The position numbers were made by a program, and so were the translations under genes. A model generated the notes under the pieces. That model saw nothing but the letters and a program-made list of their open reading frames with translations, was not told the origin of the DNA and made no database searches. Shown here one piece after another: positions 1 through 7,982 of a stretch of 21,687 nucleotides of DNA. Source of the DNA: an uncultured Eubacteriales bacterium (GTDB taxonomy: Bacteria > Bacillota > Clostridia > Oscillospirales > CAG-272); assembly GCA_900547725.1 (NCBI GenBank), contig URHR01000031.1, positions 1-21,687 of the forward strand, read 5' to 3'. Position 1 is the first letter of the stretch, and the number at the start of each line of letters is the position of its first letter.

Positions 1-112
1 ACGGAGGGAATTGTACCGCACGGATGACGGGTTATGAGCCCGACAGGCGAATAACTCGGAGGGTAAGGCGGGAGTGAATGACAGTCCGGTGGACTGTCAG
101 AGCCGCCGAACC
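1..112 (+). repeat. Dispersed palindrome-bearing repeat, copy A (left-truncated by window edge)
   Basis: This stretch matches 223-334 at 110 of 112 positions, with an offset of 222 bp. It contains a perfect hairpin at 79-99 (stem TGACAGTCC, loop GGT). The open frame running through it encodes a low-complexity peptide of the kind I recall as a spurious protein annotated in gut Clostridia, so I treat the region as non-coding. The left boundary is unknown because the copy touches the first base of the window. The repeat itself is directly seen; its membership in a wider dispersed family is from memory. Confidence 0.85.
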
Positions 113-178
113 GACCGTAGCCTTTTCTCCGCAGAGAAAAGGCAAGACCGTGAGGTTCAAGTCCCACCCCCGCAACCA
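68..178 (+). other. tRNA-like, CCA-ended fold (degenerate or novel small RNA)
   Basis: The segment 68-76 pairs with 165-173 to form a 9-bp closing stem with one A-C mismatch, and the 3' strand is followed by AACCA at 174-178. Inside lie the hairpin 79-99, a perfect 10-bp hairpin at 120-143 (loop CGCA) resembling a long variable arm, and a T-loop-like GGTTCAAGTCC at 154-164. A terminator follows at once. It is not a normal tRNA: only two T-stem pairs form next to the TTCAAGT loop, and I find no convincing D arm or anticodon arm. It could be a decayed tRNA tail captured in a repeat, or a structured RNA. The function is unknown. Confidence 0.35.
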
Positions 179-218
179 AAGAAGAGAACACCGTCCGTCG
201 GATGGTGTTCTTTTCTTT
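178..218 (+). terminator. Rho-independent terminator after the tRNA-like fold
   Basis: Bases 185-196 pair with 200-211 (12 bp with one G-T wobble, loop GTC), followed by TTTCTTT at 212-218. The flanking A-rich 178-184 can pair with that T-tract, so the structure could stop transcription from either side. Its position directly after the CCA-like end supports the idea that something is transcribed rightward through 68-178. Confidence 0.7.
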
Positions 219-222
219 GAAT

Positions 223-334
223 ACGGAGGGAATTGTACCGCACGGATGACGGGTTATGAGCCCGACAGGCGAATAACCCGGAGGGTGAGGCGGGAGTGAA
301 TGACAGTCCGGTGGACTGTCAGAGCCGCCGAACC
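223..334 (+). repeat. Dispersed palindrome-bearing repeat, copy B
   Basis: This is the second copy of the 112-bp repeat, with two substitutions relative to 1-112. It begins five bases after the terminator T-tract. Identity ends sharply at 334, where the tRNA-like tail of copy A is replaced by unrelated sequence and the end of the glycosidase gene (stop at 351-353). Its palindrome at 301-321 lies 30 bases past that stop and may form a 3' hairpin on the glycosidase mRNA, although no T-run follows on that strand. Confidence 0.85.
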
Positions 335-350
335 TACGGGCAAGGTGTTT

Positions 351-1511
351 TTATGATCTCTCCAGAATAAACTCCATCACGAATGCGGCGCTCCATGAGA
401 AGGAATTATTGAACCGTCCGCGACGCTCGATCGAATCGTAATTTTCCGAAATACCGCGCGACAGCCCGTCATAGACCATCGACAGAATAAATTCCCGTAT
501 CTCTTCCGCGACCTTTGTAAAGCCGTAATCATACAGTCCCTTATAGGCGAAGAACGCCACGTTCAGCCACGTCTGCCCGCGCCAATAGTCGGTGGAGTAT
601 GCGGGGCAATCGTAGGTCACGGTCGGCATACCCGGATAGAATTTCTTCGGGTCGGCGGCAAGGCGTGCCATTGCTTCCGCGCGCTCGCGTGAAGCAGTCC
701 CGATGAAAAGCGGCATGAATGAGGCGGGCGACAGAACCGTGACGAACATTCCGTTTTTGCGGTTGCGGTCGGCATAAGCACCCTGAGCGGGGTCAAACAG
801 CTCCGCTTCAATCCGTTCGGCGAGCGTCGCCGCTTTGTCAAGCCAAACGCCCTTTTCCTCCCCCAGTATCTCCGCCGCTTCCGCCATGGCGCGGTAGAAC
901 ATCACCATGTAGCAGTTGAGGTCAATCGCCCAAAGGTCAATAATCGGGAATTCGTCCCAACGCGGGGAGTTGTCCCAACCCGATTCCCAACGCGGGTGGA
1001 GATAGTTCTCCGCCTCGGGGTGCTGTTGGGCGGAATAGAAAAACAGCCCGCGATCCCGGCGATTCTCTTCCCAGAACGCCGCATTCCGCGCATAGCGGTC
1101 ATAGCACCGCCGCAGGAAGTCGCGGTCGCCGTCACGGTGATAGACAATCATCGTCGCCCACGGGAGCACAGGCGGCTTGCCGTAGTTGTCGCAGATTCTG
1201 CCGTCAACATAAATCACGTCGGGAAACATCCCCGTGGGAAGCTGAAAGTTGATGAACGCGTCAATACAGCTTTTCGCAAGTGCCGTGTCGTAGCGTGAAA
1301 CCGCCATGGCATGGAACGCAGAATCCCAGTTCCAGATTCCCGCGCAAGGGCCTGACCACGGCGAAATGACGGGGACATCGCCCCACGGCGCGCTTTTCTC
1401 ATGGACGGTGTTCCGTTTCAGAACCTCATAGGCGGCGTCCAACAGGCAGGCATCCCGTTCGCTGACGGTCTTGCGCAAGGGCGCCAACCATTCCTCTTTT
1501 GTCAGAAGCAT
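351..1511 (-). CDS. GH63/GH37-like (alpha/alpha)6 glycoside hydrolase (trehalase / mannosylglycerate-hydrolase type)
   Basis: Predicted to hydrolyse an alpha-glycosidic bond in a sugar or small glycoside; the exact substrate cannot be told from sequence. The 386-residue protein has WNWDS near residue 60, ESGWDNSPRW near 176-185, YWRGQTW near 309 and SENYDS near 356. In GH63/GH37 enzymes the Asp of the GWD motif and the Glu of the late motif act as acid and base (family knowledge). No signal peptide is seen, so it is probably cytoplasmic. The open frame extends to an ATG at 1547, but GAGAGGAG lies just before the ATG at 1511 and the promoter's expected start site falls near 1556, so 1511 is preferred. 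It has its own promoter, separate from the operon upstream. Confidence 0.85.
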   Translation of the reverse strand: MLLTKEEWLAPLRKTVSERDACLLDAAYEVLKRNTVHEKSAPWGDVPVISPWSGPCAGIWNWDSAFHAMAVSRYDTALAKSCIDAFINFQLPTGMFPDVIYVDGRICDNYGKPPVLPWATMIVYHRDGDRDFLRRCYDRYARNAAFWEENRRDRGLFFYSAQQHPEAENYLHPRWESGWDNSPRWDEFPIIDLWAIDLNCYMVMFYRAMAEAAEILGEEKGVWLDKAATLAERIEAELFDPAQGAYADRNRKNGMFVTVLSPASFMPLFIGTASRERAEAMARLAADPKKFYPGMPTVTYDCPAYSTDYWRGQTWLNVAFFAYKGLYDYGFTKVAEEIREFILSMVYDGLSRGISENYDSIERRGRFNNSFSWSAAFVMEFILERS

Positions 1512-1562
1512 TTTGTTCTCCTCTCGGGTTATCGCAAATTCGATCATATCGTTACCGCCTAC

Positions 1563-1591
1563 AGTATAGCAGACTGCGGCGGAAAAGTCAA
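1563..1591 (-). promoter_or_regulatory. Sigma-A promoter of the GH63-like gene
   Basis: On the minus strand TTGACT (1591-1586) and TATACT (1568-1563) are separated by exactly 17 bp. Transcription should start near 1556, giving a leader of about 45 bases to the ATG at 1511. The promoter lies about 35 bp past the terminator of the preceding operon. No copy of the 28-bp site found at 9125/9204 is seen next to it. Confidence 0.75.
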
Positions 1592-1625
1592 TGGTTTGAG
1601 ATGCTGTTTGTTGTAGTTTTCTGCC

Positions 1626-1661
1626 AAAAACGGACGGAGTGCCGAAGCGCTCCGTCCGTTT
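1626..1661 (-). terminator. Strong rho-independent terminator of the surface-protein operon
   Basis: Bases 1628-1639 and 1650-1661 form a perfect 12-bp GC-rich stem (AAACGGACGGAG) with a 10-base loop. On the minus strand the 3' side runs into five U residues (complement of 1626-1630). It begins seven bases after the stop codon of the 44-codon gene and ends transcription coming from 3974. Confidence 0.85.
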
Positions 1662-1667
1662 CCGCTT

Positions 1668-1802
1668 TTACCACTTGATCTTGATATACTCCAAACGGTC
1701 TACGTCCGCGTCGTTCGCGGCGTCCTGAGTAGAGAGCGTGAGGATGTCCTCCTCCGCAAGTCCCATCATCCAAAAAGCAGGGGTCTGATATCCGTTTTTC
1801 AT
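1668..1802 (-). CDS. 44-aa conserved-type small protein (EDILTLS motif), function unknown
   Basis: This is a 44-codon gene with a near-ideal ribosome binding site (GGGAGGAG, 7 bases before ATG 1802-1800) and a TAA stop at 1670-1668, seven bases before a strong terminator. The product starts MKNGYQTPAF, contains AEEDILTLS in the middle, then an Asp-rich stretch and ends IKIKW. It has no signal peptide or membrane segment. The layout 'MKN.Y..P ... EDILTLS ... D-rich tail' resembles short hypothetical proteins I recall from many Clostridia; their role is unknown to me. It lies 18 bp after the secreted beta-helix gene and is co-transcribed with it. A longer frame-shifted ORF over the same DNA has no good start and looks like a shadow. 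Confidence 0.75.
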   Translation of the reverse strand: MKNGYQTPAFWMMGLAEEDILTLSTQDAANDADVDRLEYIKIKW

Positions 1803-1820
1803 CGTTTTCTCCTCCCTTTC

Positions 1821-3974
1821 TCAATCCGCGACAACCGAACCGTTCGTGTCAAACGTGATGACGCCCGCGTTTCCGTAAACAGCGCCGTCCGCGCCGTTCG
1901 CATAAGCGGCAACGGTGAAGGTCATGTTTCCGTTGGAAACGGGGACTTGATCCAGAACAAACACGATGAAGTAATGTCCGTCGGGTGCAGTCACGCTGTC
2001 GTCGCCCGCCGAAATGCTCTTGTAGCAAACCGAGACTGTTTGCTCGGTCAGCTTAGAGGTCATTTTCACGCCGTCAGCGGTGATGTAGCTGACCAGCAGG
2101 TCGAAGCCTGCGCCTGCCCACTGATTGCCGTTGATTTCGGCAACAAAGCGGACTGCATAGCAATTGCTGCCCTCGGTTACCGCCTTGCTGGTCTGCGCGT
2201 AAACGTTGACCACCTGCGCGGCATCGGTCTTTGCAACCGTTTTCGCAAGGAGCGCGGTCTTCATGTCGGAGGACAGATCATCGAGCATCGGAATCAGCAC
2301 GTTCCGGACGTTGATCTTCTGCAGAGTCAGGAAAGCGGACTGCTTTGCGCCTGCGGCGGTCAGCAACTTCTCCAACGCCCACAGTTCGCGTTCATTTGTC
2401 ACGGTCTTGGTGCGACCCGTGTCGGAAGGATTGAACCACGAGAAATCCGCGCCGCTCAACGCGACCGACAGATGCTTGTTTCCGTCGTTCAGGTAGTTCT
2501 TTGCGATTGCGAGAATCGGGTACAGCGAGCCTTCCGCCTTGACCCAGATTGCGTTGCCGTCCGCGTCCTTCTGTGCAAGAAGAGCGGAAAGGTCGGTGTC
2601 GGCGGTAATTTGGGTTGCTTCAGAGCCGCTGTTCTTTTTGTCGGACATCTTGACAGAGGTATAAACATTGCTCACGGTCAGACTATAATCCGTACCGCAC
2701 AGTCTGGAAGCATTCAAAACGCCGCTGTCGCTCACACCAAGCGCGATACCGCTGACCACACAATTATTAAAGGTCGTATTGTCTACGCTTCTGCCGAGAA
2801 TGCCTGCGGTGCGGCGATAGGTTGCCGCGCCCACGATGATTCCGTCAAACTGGCAGTCGGTATAAGTCTTGGTCTGACTGCAACTTGTTCCAACGATGCC
2901 GCCGACACTCGTCGACTTGCTATCGCTCGCATCTGAAACAATCATTTTGGCAGCGACATAGCAATTTGACACATTTGAAGGTGCCTTAGAAGCGTTGTCG
3001 CCCGATAAGCCCGAATACAAAGTTCCGGCAATGCCTCCAAAGCCTGTCTCCCAATCTTGTGCAGTGTAAACCGCACCAAATTCCATCTTTTCCGAAATCA
3101 CCACGCAGTCGGTGATGATGGAAGCAGCCTGTTCCATGTTTGCACCATCTACATATGCAACGATTCCACCGACCGTATCCGCATTCTGCGCGGAAATCGT
3201 TCCCGTAAAGACACATTTGTCTATAACGGTCGGCAAGTTGTCCGTAGTGCACCCATTGATGATACCGACAATACCGCCGACGTCATCGTACTTGTCACCA
3301 CTACCCGAGGTCAACACGATGTCTGTATCTGCATACAGGTTGCGATAGCCACCCTCCCGTTTACCATACATCACTCCACTGCCAACATTGCCATGCTGCC
3401 AACCGACAAAACTGCCCACCGTGAATTTTGTTGCGCTGATTTTGGCATTTACAAGTTTCAGATTTTCAATCCAGTCCCCTCCGAATTTGCCAACCAATCC
3501 GACAGCACCCGAGGTAGATTGAATCGTCATGCCCGTAATGGTCGCAACAGCGCCATCCACACCATTCAGCTTTCCGATAAGACTGCCGCGGAATTTCGAG
3601 TTTTGGCTGATCGGAATCCAATAGTGTGCGCTGAGGTCGAGGTCAGCCTCGATCATGAACTTATCGCCTTTGAAGATGTCACCCGATGCCTTGTTCGAGA
3701 GATACGCCAGACCCGCCAATTGAGCCGCAGTCTGAATGCTATAGGTATTCTTTTTCCAATCGGGATAAACAAGGTAGTACTTGCCGTTCACTTCCAGTGT
3801 TTCGGAGGTCTTGCTGTCCAACGTCTTGCACCAAGAGATGTCATAGTTTCCCTCATCGGTCCAGTTTCCCGTAGGTGTCGCGGTCGCGGGTTCTGCCGAG
3901 GTTGCGACAAATGCGGCGGGAATCATCGCCGCGAGCATCGCGAGAATCAGCAGAACGGAAATCAGTTTCTTCAT
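1821..3974 (-). CDS. Secreted GLUG-like beta-helix surface protein
   Basis: A 717-residue exported protein of unknown ligand. Residues 1-27 form a classical signal peptide (MKK, hydrophobic core, cleavage near ATSA/EP). From about 75 to 490 there are imperfect repeats with GGIVG, GGIVAY, GGIAG and AGILG cores spaced 40-60 residues apart and punctuated by C-x-F/V-x-G strands, typical of GLUG-type right-handed beta-helices. The repeat region ends with a W...LYPIL closing motif. The last ~180 residues are a separate beta-rich domain (YAVRFVAEI...GFDLLVSYI) of a kind I recall from clostridial surface proteins. No LPXTG, SLH or dockerin motif is seen, so the anchoring mode is unclear. GGGAGG precedes ATG 3974. 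A role in glycan or host-surface binding is inferred only from context. Confidence 0.8.
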   Translation of the reverse strand: MKKLISVLLILAMLAAMIPAAFVATSAEPATATPTGNWTDEGNYDISWCKTLDSKTSETLEVNGKYYLVYPDWKKNTYSIQTAAQLAGLAYLSNKASGDIFKGDKFMIEADLDLSAHYWIPISQNSKFRGSLIGKLNGVDGAVATITGMTIQSTSGAVGLVGKFGGDWIENLKLVNAKISATKFTVGSFVGWQHGNVGSGVMYGKREGGYRNLYADTDIVLTSGSGDKYDDVGGIVGIINGCTTDNLPTVIDKCVFTGTISAQNADTVGGIVAYVDGANMEQAASIITDCVVISEKMEFGAVYTAQDWETGFGGIAGTLYSGLSGDNASKAPSNVSNCYVAAKMIVSDASDSKSTSVGGIVGTSCSQTKTYTDCQFDGIIVGAATYRRTAGILGRSVDNTTFNNCVVSGIALGVSDSGVLNASRLCGTDYSLTVSNVYTSVKMSDKKNSGSEATQITADTDLSALLAQKDADGNAIWVKAEGSLYPILAIAKNYLNDGNKHLSVALSGADFSWFNPSDTGRTKTVTNERELWALEKLLTAAGAKQSAFLTLQKINVRNVLIPMLDDLSSDMKTALLAKTVAKTDAAQVVNVYAQTSKAVTEGSNCYAVRFVAEINGNQWAGAGFDLLVSYITADGVKMTSKLTEQTVSVCYKSISAGDDSVTAPDGHYFIVFVLDQVPVSNGNMTFTVAAYANGADGAVYGNAGVITFDTNGSVVAD

Positions 3975-4040
3975 TGTTGTATCCTCCCTTTATTCATTTT
4001 TAATTGATACCGGTAGAATTTGGGGTCGCTTATCCGTAGA

Positions 4041-4272
4041 GCCAACTTTAGAAAAAGTGCTTATTCGCCCTCATCCGTCGCCTTTGGCGCCACCTTCCCC
4101 CTCGAAGGGGAAGGCTGTTGTGCAGACTTCCTTCGTTATCACTCTGAATATTGACATCTAAATGCCTGAAGCACTTTCTTTGATGTTTGCAAAGCGTCCG
4201 GAAGCCTTCCCCTTCGAGGGGGAAGGTGTCGCCGTAGGCGACGGATGAGGGTGAAACCGTCCTAAAGTTAGC
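4041..4272. mobile_element. 232-bp MITE-like palindromic repeat element
   Basis: The ends are 11-bp inverted repeats with one mismatch (GCCAACTTTAG at 4041-4051; CTAAAGTTAGC at 4262-4272). Inside, 4067-4114 is repeated in inverted orientation at 4205-4253, and each arm holds its own hairpins (CCTTCCCC/GGGGAAGG; GTCGCC/GGCGAC on the right arm). The middle, ~4116-4204, is unique. No transposase is encoded and no clear target-site duplication is seen. The CTCATCCGTCG...CCTTCCCC unit is one I recall as dispersed in gut Clostridia. It fills most of the 310-bp gap between the metallophosphoesterase stop (4285) and the surface-protein start (3974), and may act as a transcription stop or insulator between them. 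Confidence 0.7.
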
Positions 4273-4284
4273 AACTAAGGGCAT

Positions 4285-5127
4285 TTATCTGATCTGTATC
4301 ACCCGCGCCGTTGTCATGCTTGTGATGTACTGCGGCAGGGTTTCGGTCAGCATGGTTTCCGCGTCGCAATGGAGATGTCCCGCGAACACCGCGCGGATCA
4401 GCGGGCAGGACCTGATGTAGTCAACCGTCTCCAATGTCACCGCGTCGGGAGTCTGTTGCTCCATGCGATCGGGCGGGTAGCGGCGGGTCAGTTCCTCCGG
4501 AACACCCACCAGATACGAGCAGGTCGGGTTGCCGTGCGTCAGCGCTTCGTGGAGTTCGGGCGTGTAGATCGGGTTGTGCAGGAACAGCAGAATCGGCATA
4601 CCGTCCGCCGCCTCCTGCTTCAGTCTCTCCAACTGCCATTCTTCAAAGAGATAGTAGCCGTCGTCCATGCCGATCAGCTTCACCCCGCCCATCTCGCGGG
4701 CGTAAAAGCGGATGTCGTTCGGAAAATACGACTGCACCGTTGCAAGGCTTCGGTTGCGGTATTCCGCATTCTCCTTTTCGCCGTCCCCGATGTAGATTGC
4801 GAATTCGTGATTGCCCGCCGTGACCAGCGCCACGTCGTTTTCATCAAAGAACCGCTTTGCGCGATCCAGATTCGCCTGTGACACAAAGTCGATCAGGTCG
4901 CCCGTGTGGACAATCGGAGCGTTCAGCGCCCGCGCGGTTGCTTCCGCGTAGGCAATCCAGATTTCCTGCTGTCCGCCGAACACCTCGCTCCTGCCCTTTG
5001 CGTGCTTGATCTTCTTCTCGCCGTCGCGCTCGTCCCCGTAGGTAAAATGCGTGTCGGTGACATGAACCAGATCGAACGGAGCTTTCAGACTCCCTCCGGG
5101 TCGGACTTCCGTAAACAGAGTTTTCAT
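4285..5127 (-). CDS. Metallophosphoesterase (calcineurin-like), cytoplasmic
   Basis: A 280-residue phosphoesterase expected to use a two-metal centre. All family motifs are visible: VTDTH (D25, H27), HTGDL (D77), AGNHE (N106, H107), LHNP (H184) and AGHLH (H251, H253). There is no signal peptide or lipobox, in contrast to the related gene just upstream. AAGGAAG precedes ATG 5127, and the gap to the upstream stop (5150) is 22 bp, so the two are co-transcribed. The substrate is unknown: a phosphodiester, phosphosugar or nucleotide are all possible. The late segment ITSMTTARVIQI is typical of the end of this fold. The family call is secure; the biological role is not. Confidence 0.88.
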   Translation of the reverse strand: MKTLFTEVRPGGSLKAPFDLVHVTDTHFTYGDERDGEKKIKHAKGRSEVFGGQQEIWIAYAEATARALNAPIVHTGDLIDFVSQANLDRAKRFFDENDVALVTAGNHEFAIYIGDGEKENAEYRNRSLATVQSYFPNDIRFYAREMGGVKLIGMDDGYYLFEEWQLERLKQEAADGMPILLFLHNPIYTPELHEALTHGNPTCSYLVGVPEELTRRYPPDRMEQQTPDAVTLETVDYIRSCPLIRAVFAGHLHCDAETMLTETLPQYITSMTTARVIQIR

Positions 5128-5149
5128 GGTCGTTTCTTCCTTTGCGATC

Positions 5150-6316
5150 TTATTTCAGGATGATGCGGGTCATCTCGCCCGTTCCGCCCGCTTTTTCCCG
5201 ATTCATATCGCGCAGAACGTACTGCGGGATAAATGCGGGCTTGCCGTCGGGCGTTTTGGCGACGATTTCCAGATACTCATCCCCGTGGTTGTGCCCTGTA
5301 AAGTACCCTTTGATCACATCCGCGCTGTTGGTAATCAGATCGTAAACCGCCTTGGAGGTCGGGTCGGTATAGGCGTTGGCGTCGTAGTCAACATAGAAAC
5401 TGTGCCCCGCCGAATTTTTGGTGGGAAGCGGGACGTGCCCGAACAGCAGCATCACATAGCCCTTTTCGCGCGCCAGGGTGATGTCCCGTTCCAGTTTTGC
5501 AAACTGGTTCGCGGTAAACCGCGCCGAACGGACATCGTACCAACTTGCGTTATCCAACACAACCAGCATCACCCGCTCGTCAATCACCTGCGAGGTGTAC
5601 TCGAGGTCGACCCCGTATTTTGCGTAAAGTTCCTCCATGGTCTTGTGGTAGCGTTCGTACCGCGCAAGGTCACTCTTCGCGCCCGGGAAGGTGCAGTCGT
5701 GATTCCCGCTCGTCATCAGGACCTTTCCCGCAAGCGCAGGGTTCACCGTTTCGGCGGCGCGGAAGATGTACTGCTCCAACACGTCGTAATTCGCGCGGGA
5801 ATAGTAGTTGACAAGGTCGCCCGTCAGCACAATGCGATCCGCGTGCTCCGCCGCGTAATTCATACAGCGCTGATAGGTTGCAAGAATCGTCTCGTTGTCG
5901 GGAAACGCGTGTCCCCACTCCGTTGCCGAGCGTTTGGTCATCGCGTCCTCATCGTCATAAATAGCATTGAAATGAAGATCGGTCAGTTGGTAGATTTCAA
6001 TCGGATCTCCGTCTCCCCCGAGGTTGACGGTCACCTCGCGGAGCGTAATGGTCTTTCCGTCCGCTCCCGTGACCTCGATTCCCGTTTTCCACGGGTTCTT
6101 GTATCGGTAGGAGTTGAAGAGATCCTCCCGGTTTGCCTGCCCGCCCGGGGTGGTCGCCGCCCCGGTGACTTTTTTCGTTTCCGTATTGGTTTTCATACCC
6201 GTTTCGCTCCCTGTCACCGGATCTTTTCCCGTTGTGCCGCTCGCGCAACCCGTGAGGAACAGCCCCGCGCCGAAAATCCCGAGCAACAGCCGCTTCATGC
6301 GTTCGATTCGTTTCAA
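5150..6316 (-). CDS. Lipoprotein metallophosphoesterase (calcineurin-like), extracytoplasmic
   Basis: A 388-residue membrane-anchored phosphoesterase. The N terminus is a lipoprotein signal peptide ending in the lipobox LTGC (C24), followed by a Ser/Thr/Gly-rich linker to about 65. The catalytic domain has LTDLH (D113, H115), LTGDL (D167), SGNHD (N205, H206), FGHVP (H294) and TGHNH (H342, H344). The best start is TTG at 6316, because AGAGGG lies seven bases upstream; an internal ATG at 6298 lacks a ribosome binding site, and the upstream ATG at 6373 would lie inside the preceding gene. It follows the solute-binding gene by 25 bp. An outside-facing phosphatase beside an inside-facing one hints at removal of phosphate from an imported or surface-bound compound, which is inference. 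Confidence 0.88.
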   Translation of the reverse strand: MKRIERMKRLLLGIFGAGLFLTGCASGTTGKDPVTGSETGMKTNTETKKVTGAATTPGGQANREDLFNSYRYKNPWKTGIEVTGADGKTITLREVTVNLGGDGDPIEIYQLTDLHFNAIYDDEDAMTKRSATEWGHAFPDNETILATYQRCMNYAAEHADRIVLTGDLVNYYSRANYDVLEQYIFRAAETVNPALAGKVLMTSGNHDCTFPGAKSDLARYERYHKTMEELYAKYGVDLEYTSQVIDERVMLVVLDNASWYDVRSARFTANQFAKLERDITLAREKGYVMLLFGHVPLPTKNSAGHSFYVDYDANAYTDPTSKAVYDLITNSADVIKGYFTGHNHGDEYLEIVAKTPDGKPAFIPQYVLRDMNREKAGGTGEMTRIILK

Positions 6317-6341
6317 GACTTCACCCTCTTTTCGCCACCGC

Positions 6342-7955
6342 TCAGTTGTAGTGGCTGTAGAGCCAGCCGTCAAGCGTTTCGAGCGCGTCGTTCATCGTGT
6401 CCTTGTTCTTGGAAAGCGCGCTGATGACCGCCGCCGCGCCGTCCCCGCTTCCGTAGACCGCGCCTCTGAGCGCGTCTCTCCAGAGCGTGTTGCGGACATC
6501 CTTCACCGCCGTGGGATAGATATCCGAGAAATCCCATCTGGTAGAGTTCATGATGAGGTCAAACACCCGGCTGGACTGCGCGTCCTGAAGCTTCTGCCCC
6601 TTGATTACGCGGTTGAACAGTTGGGGGCGAACCGTTGCGTAGCTTTTGGAGGCAAACAACTCCAGAACCGCGCTGAGCATTTCGTAATTCTTGTTGCTGC
6701 CGTACATCACGGCAACCGTGTTGTGCGAATCCTGCACGCCCGCATAGTAAGCAGTCTGCGACTCCTCGTACTTCGGAAGCGGAAGCAGTCCCCAGGAATC
6801 CTGCGGCATCTCGGACAGATGCTTATAGTCTCCCATTCCCGCCACGCAGAAGACCGAGCGGCTCTGGCGGAATGCCGCCACAGGCGTGGTGTAACTGCCG
6901 CCGTAGGTCACGTCGTTTGGATTGTTTCCGACCAGATACGCGTCGTTCGAACGGTAGAAGGTGACGAGTTTATCCGCCGCCTGCTGCAGTTTTCTCTGCG
7001 CGGTGCTGTTCAGAAGCGTATGCTTGCCCTTGTCGCTGACCTGCGTCAGGTCGATATCAAACGCCGCAAGGAATCCGTCATAGGCGTGAACCTGATAGTG
7101 CGATGTAAAGCCGTAAATGTTCCCCTCCGCGTCTTTGGTCCCGTCCTGAAGCGTTGCGGTGTCCCTGACAAGCGAAATCAGCTTGTCAATCGTCCACTTG
7201 CCGTCCAGCGTCAGCTTATAAAGTTCCGAGTCGCTCATATTGCAGCGATTCTGCAACAGGTCCTTCTGAAAGTACATACAGAAGGTGGTCATAAAGGTGG
7301 AAAGGTTCATATCCCCCTGCAGAACAAACAGGCGGTCGTTCGCCTCCGTTCCCTGCGTGGTTGCGTATCTGATGAAGTTCTGATTCCAGTACGGGTTGGA
7401 GAGATGCAGATAGGTAAAGTCGGGGTGCATCACGTTCTTGTAGTAGTTCATGGTTTCCGTACTGGTTGCGTAATAATGATAGTGAGAAATCAGATCCACG
7501 CCGTCGCCGCCGCCGAGCGCGGCAGTCGAAATGGCGGTGTTGATCTCGCTGTCGGGCTTCTGCGTGAACTTGAGTCTGACCCCCAATTCCTCTTCAATCT
7601 CCTGATTGCGGAACCAGATCGCCTCGCTGAGGTCATCTGCCGATTCAATCGAATCAACAAACCACTCATACCGTCTCGGGTCGCTCGCATCCAGCTGTCG
7701 CATCAGAATGTTGACCGTCGTGCCCTCGTAGTCCAGATCCTTCGGCACGACATCGTCATAGGTCTTCTGCCCCCACTCGTCGGTCTCCACCGCTTCCGTC
7801 CCCGTTGTTCCGTTCGCCTCGGTTCTCTCCTCGGTTGTCTTTTTCTCGTTGCCCTTGCCTTTTCCGCAGGCGGTCAGAAGCCCCGCCGCCATTGTCAGCG
7901 CGCAAAGCAGACAGAACACCCGAAGTAAGACCATCTTTCCGTTTTTCGTTTGCAT
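6342..7955 (-). CDS. ABC transporter solute-binding lipoprotein (carbohydrate, family-1 type)
   Basis: A 537-residue extracellular binding protein. The signal peptide ends in the lipobox LTAC (C30) and is followed by a low-complexity Lys/Glu/Thr linker. The rest has the look of large clostridial sugar-binding proteins: an early VNILMRQ strand, a mid-region WGLLPLPK loop, and a DSHNTVAVM stretch leading into a helical C-terminal half. It starts at ATG 7955, preceded by AAGGAGG; the frame's more distal ATG at 7997 has no such site. No permease or ATPase gene is near, so it must work with a transporter encoded elsewhere or serve as a surface sugar sensor or scavenger. The family is fairly sure; the ligand is unknown. 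Confidence 0.85.
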   Translation of the reverse strand: MQTKNGKMVLLRVFCLLCALTMAAGLLTACGKGKGNEKKTTEERTEANGTTGTEAVETDEWGQKTYDDVVPKDLDYEGTTVNILMRQLDASDPRRYEWFVDSIESADDLSEAIWFRNQEIEEELGVRLKFTQKPDSEINTAISTAALGGGDGVDLISHYHYYATSTETMNYYKNVMHPDFTYLHLSNPYWNQNFIRYATTQGTEANDRLFVLQGDMNLSTFMTTFCMYFQKDLLQNRCNMSDSELYKLTLDGKWTIDKLISLVRDTATLQDGTKDAEGNIYGFTSHYQVHAYDGFLAAFDIDLTQVSDKGKHTLLNSTAQRKLQQAADKLVTFYRSNDAYLVGNNPNDVTYGGSYTTPVAAFRQSRSVFCVAGMGDYKHLSEMPQDSWGLLPLPKYEESQTAYYAGVQDSHNTVAVMYGSNKNYEMLSAVLELFASKSYATVRPQLFNRVIKGQKLQDAQSSRVFDLIMNSTRWDFSDIYPTAVKDVRNTLWRDALRGAVYGSGDGAAAVISALSKNKDTMNDALETLDGWLYSHYN

Positions 7956-7982
7956 ACTCTTCCTCCTTGAGTTCGATACACC

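Noticed and set aside
78..299. 73-codon open frame across the repeat region
   Set aside because: It runs through the hairpins, the tRNA-like tail and the terminator, has no ribosome site, and half of it is repeat sequence. It is a spurious frame.
1..334. CRISPR array
   Set aside because: Only two long (112 bp) copies with a 110-bp structured spacer and no cas genes nearby.
1947..2936. Long plus-strand frame (329 codons) opposite the beta-helix gene
   Set aside because: No ribosome site, no recognisable domain, and the minus strand has a signal peptide, repeats and good translation signals.
6114..7928. 604-codon plus-strand frame opposite the solute-binding and phosphoesterase genes
   Set aside because: Arg/Val/His-rich shadow composition typical of antisense frames in GC-rich DNA; the minus-strand genes carry clear lipoboxes and catalytic motifs.
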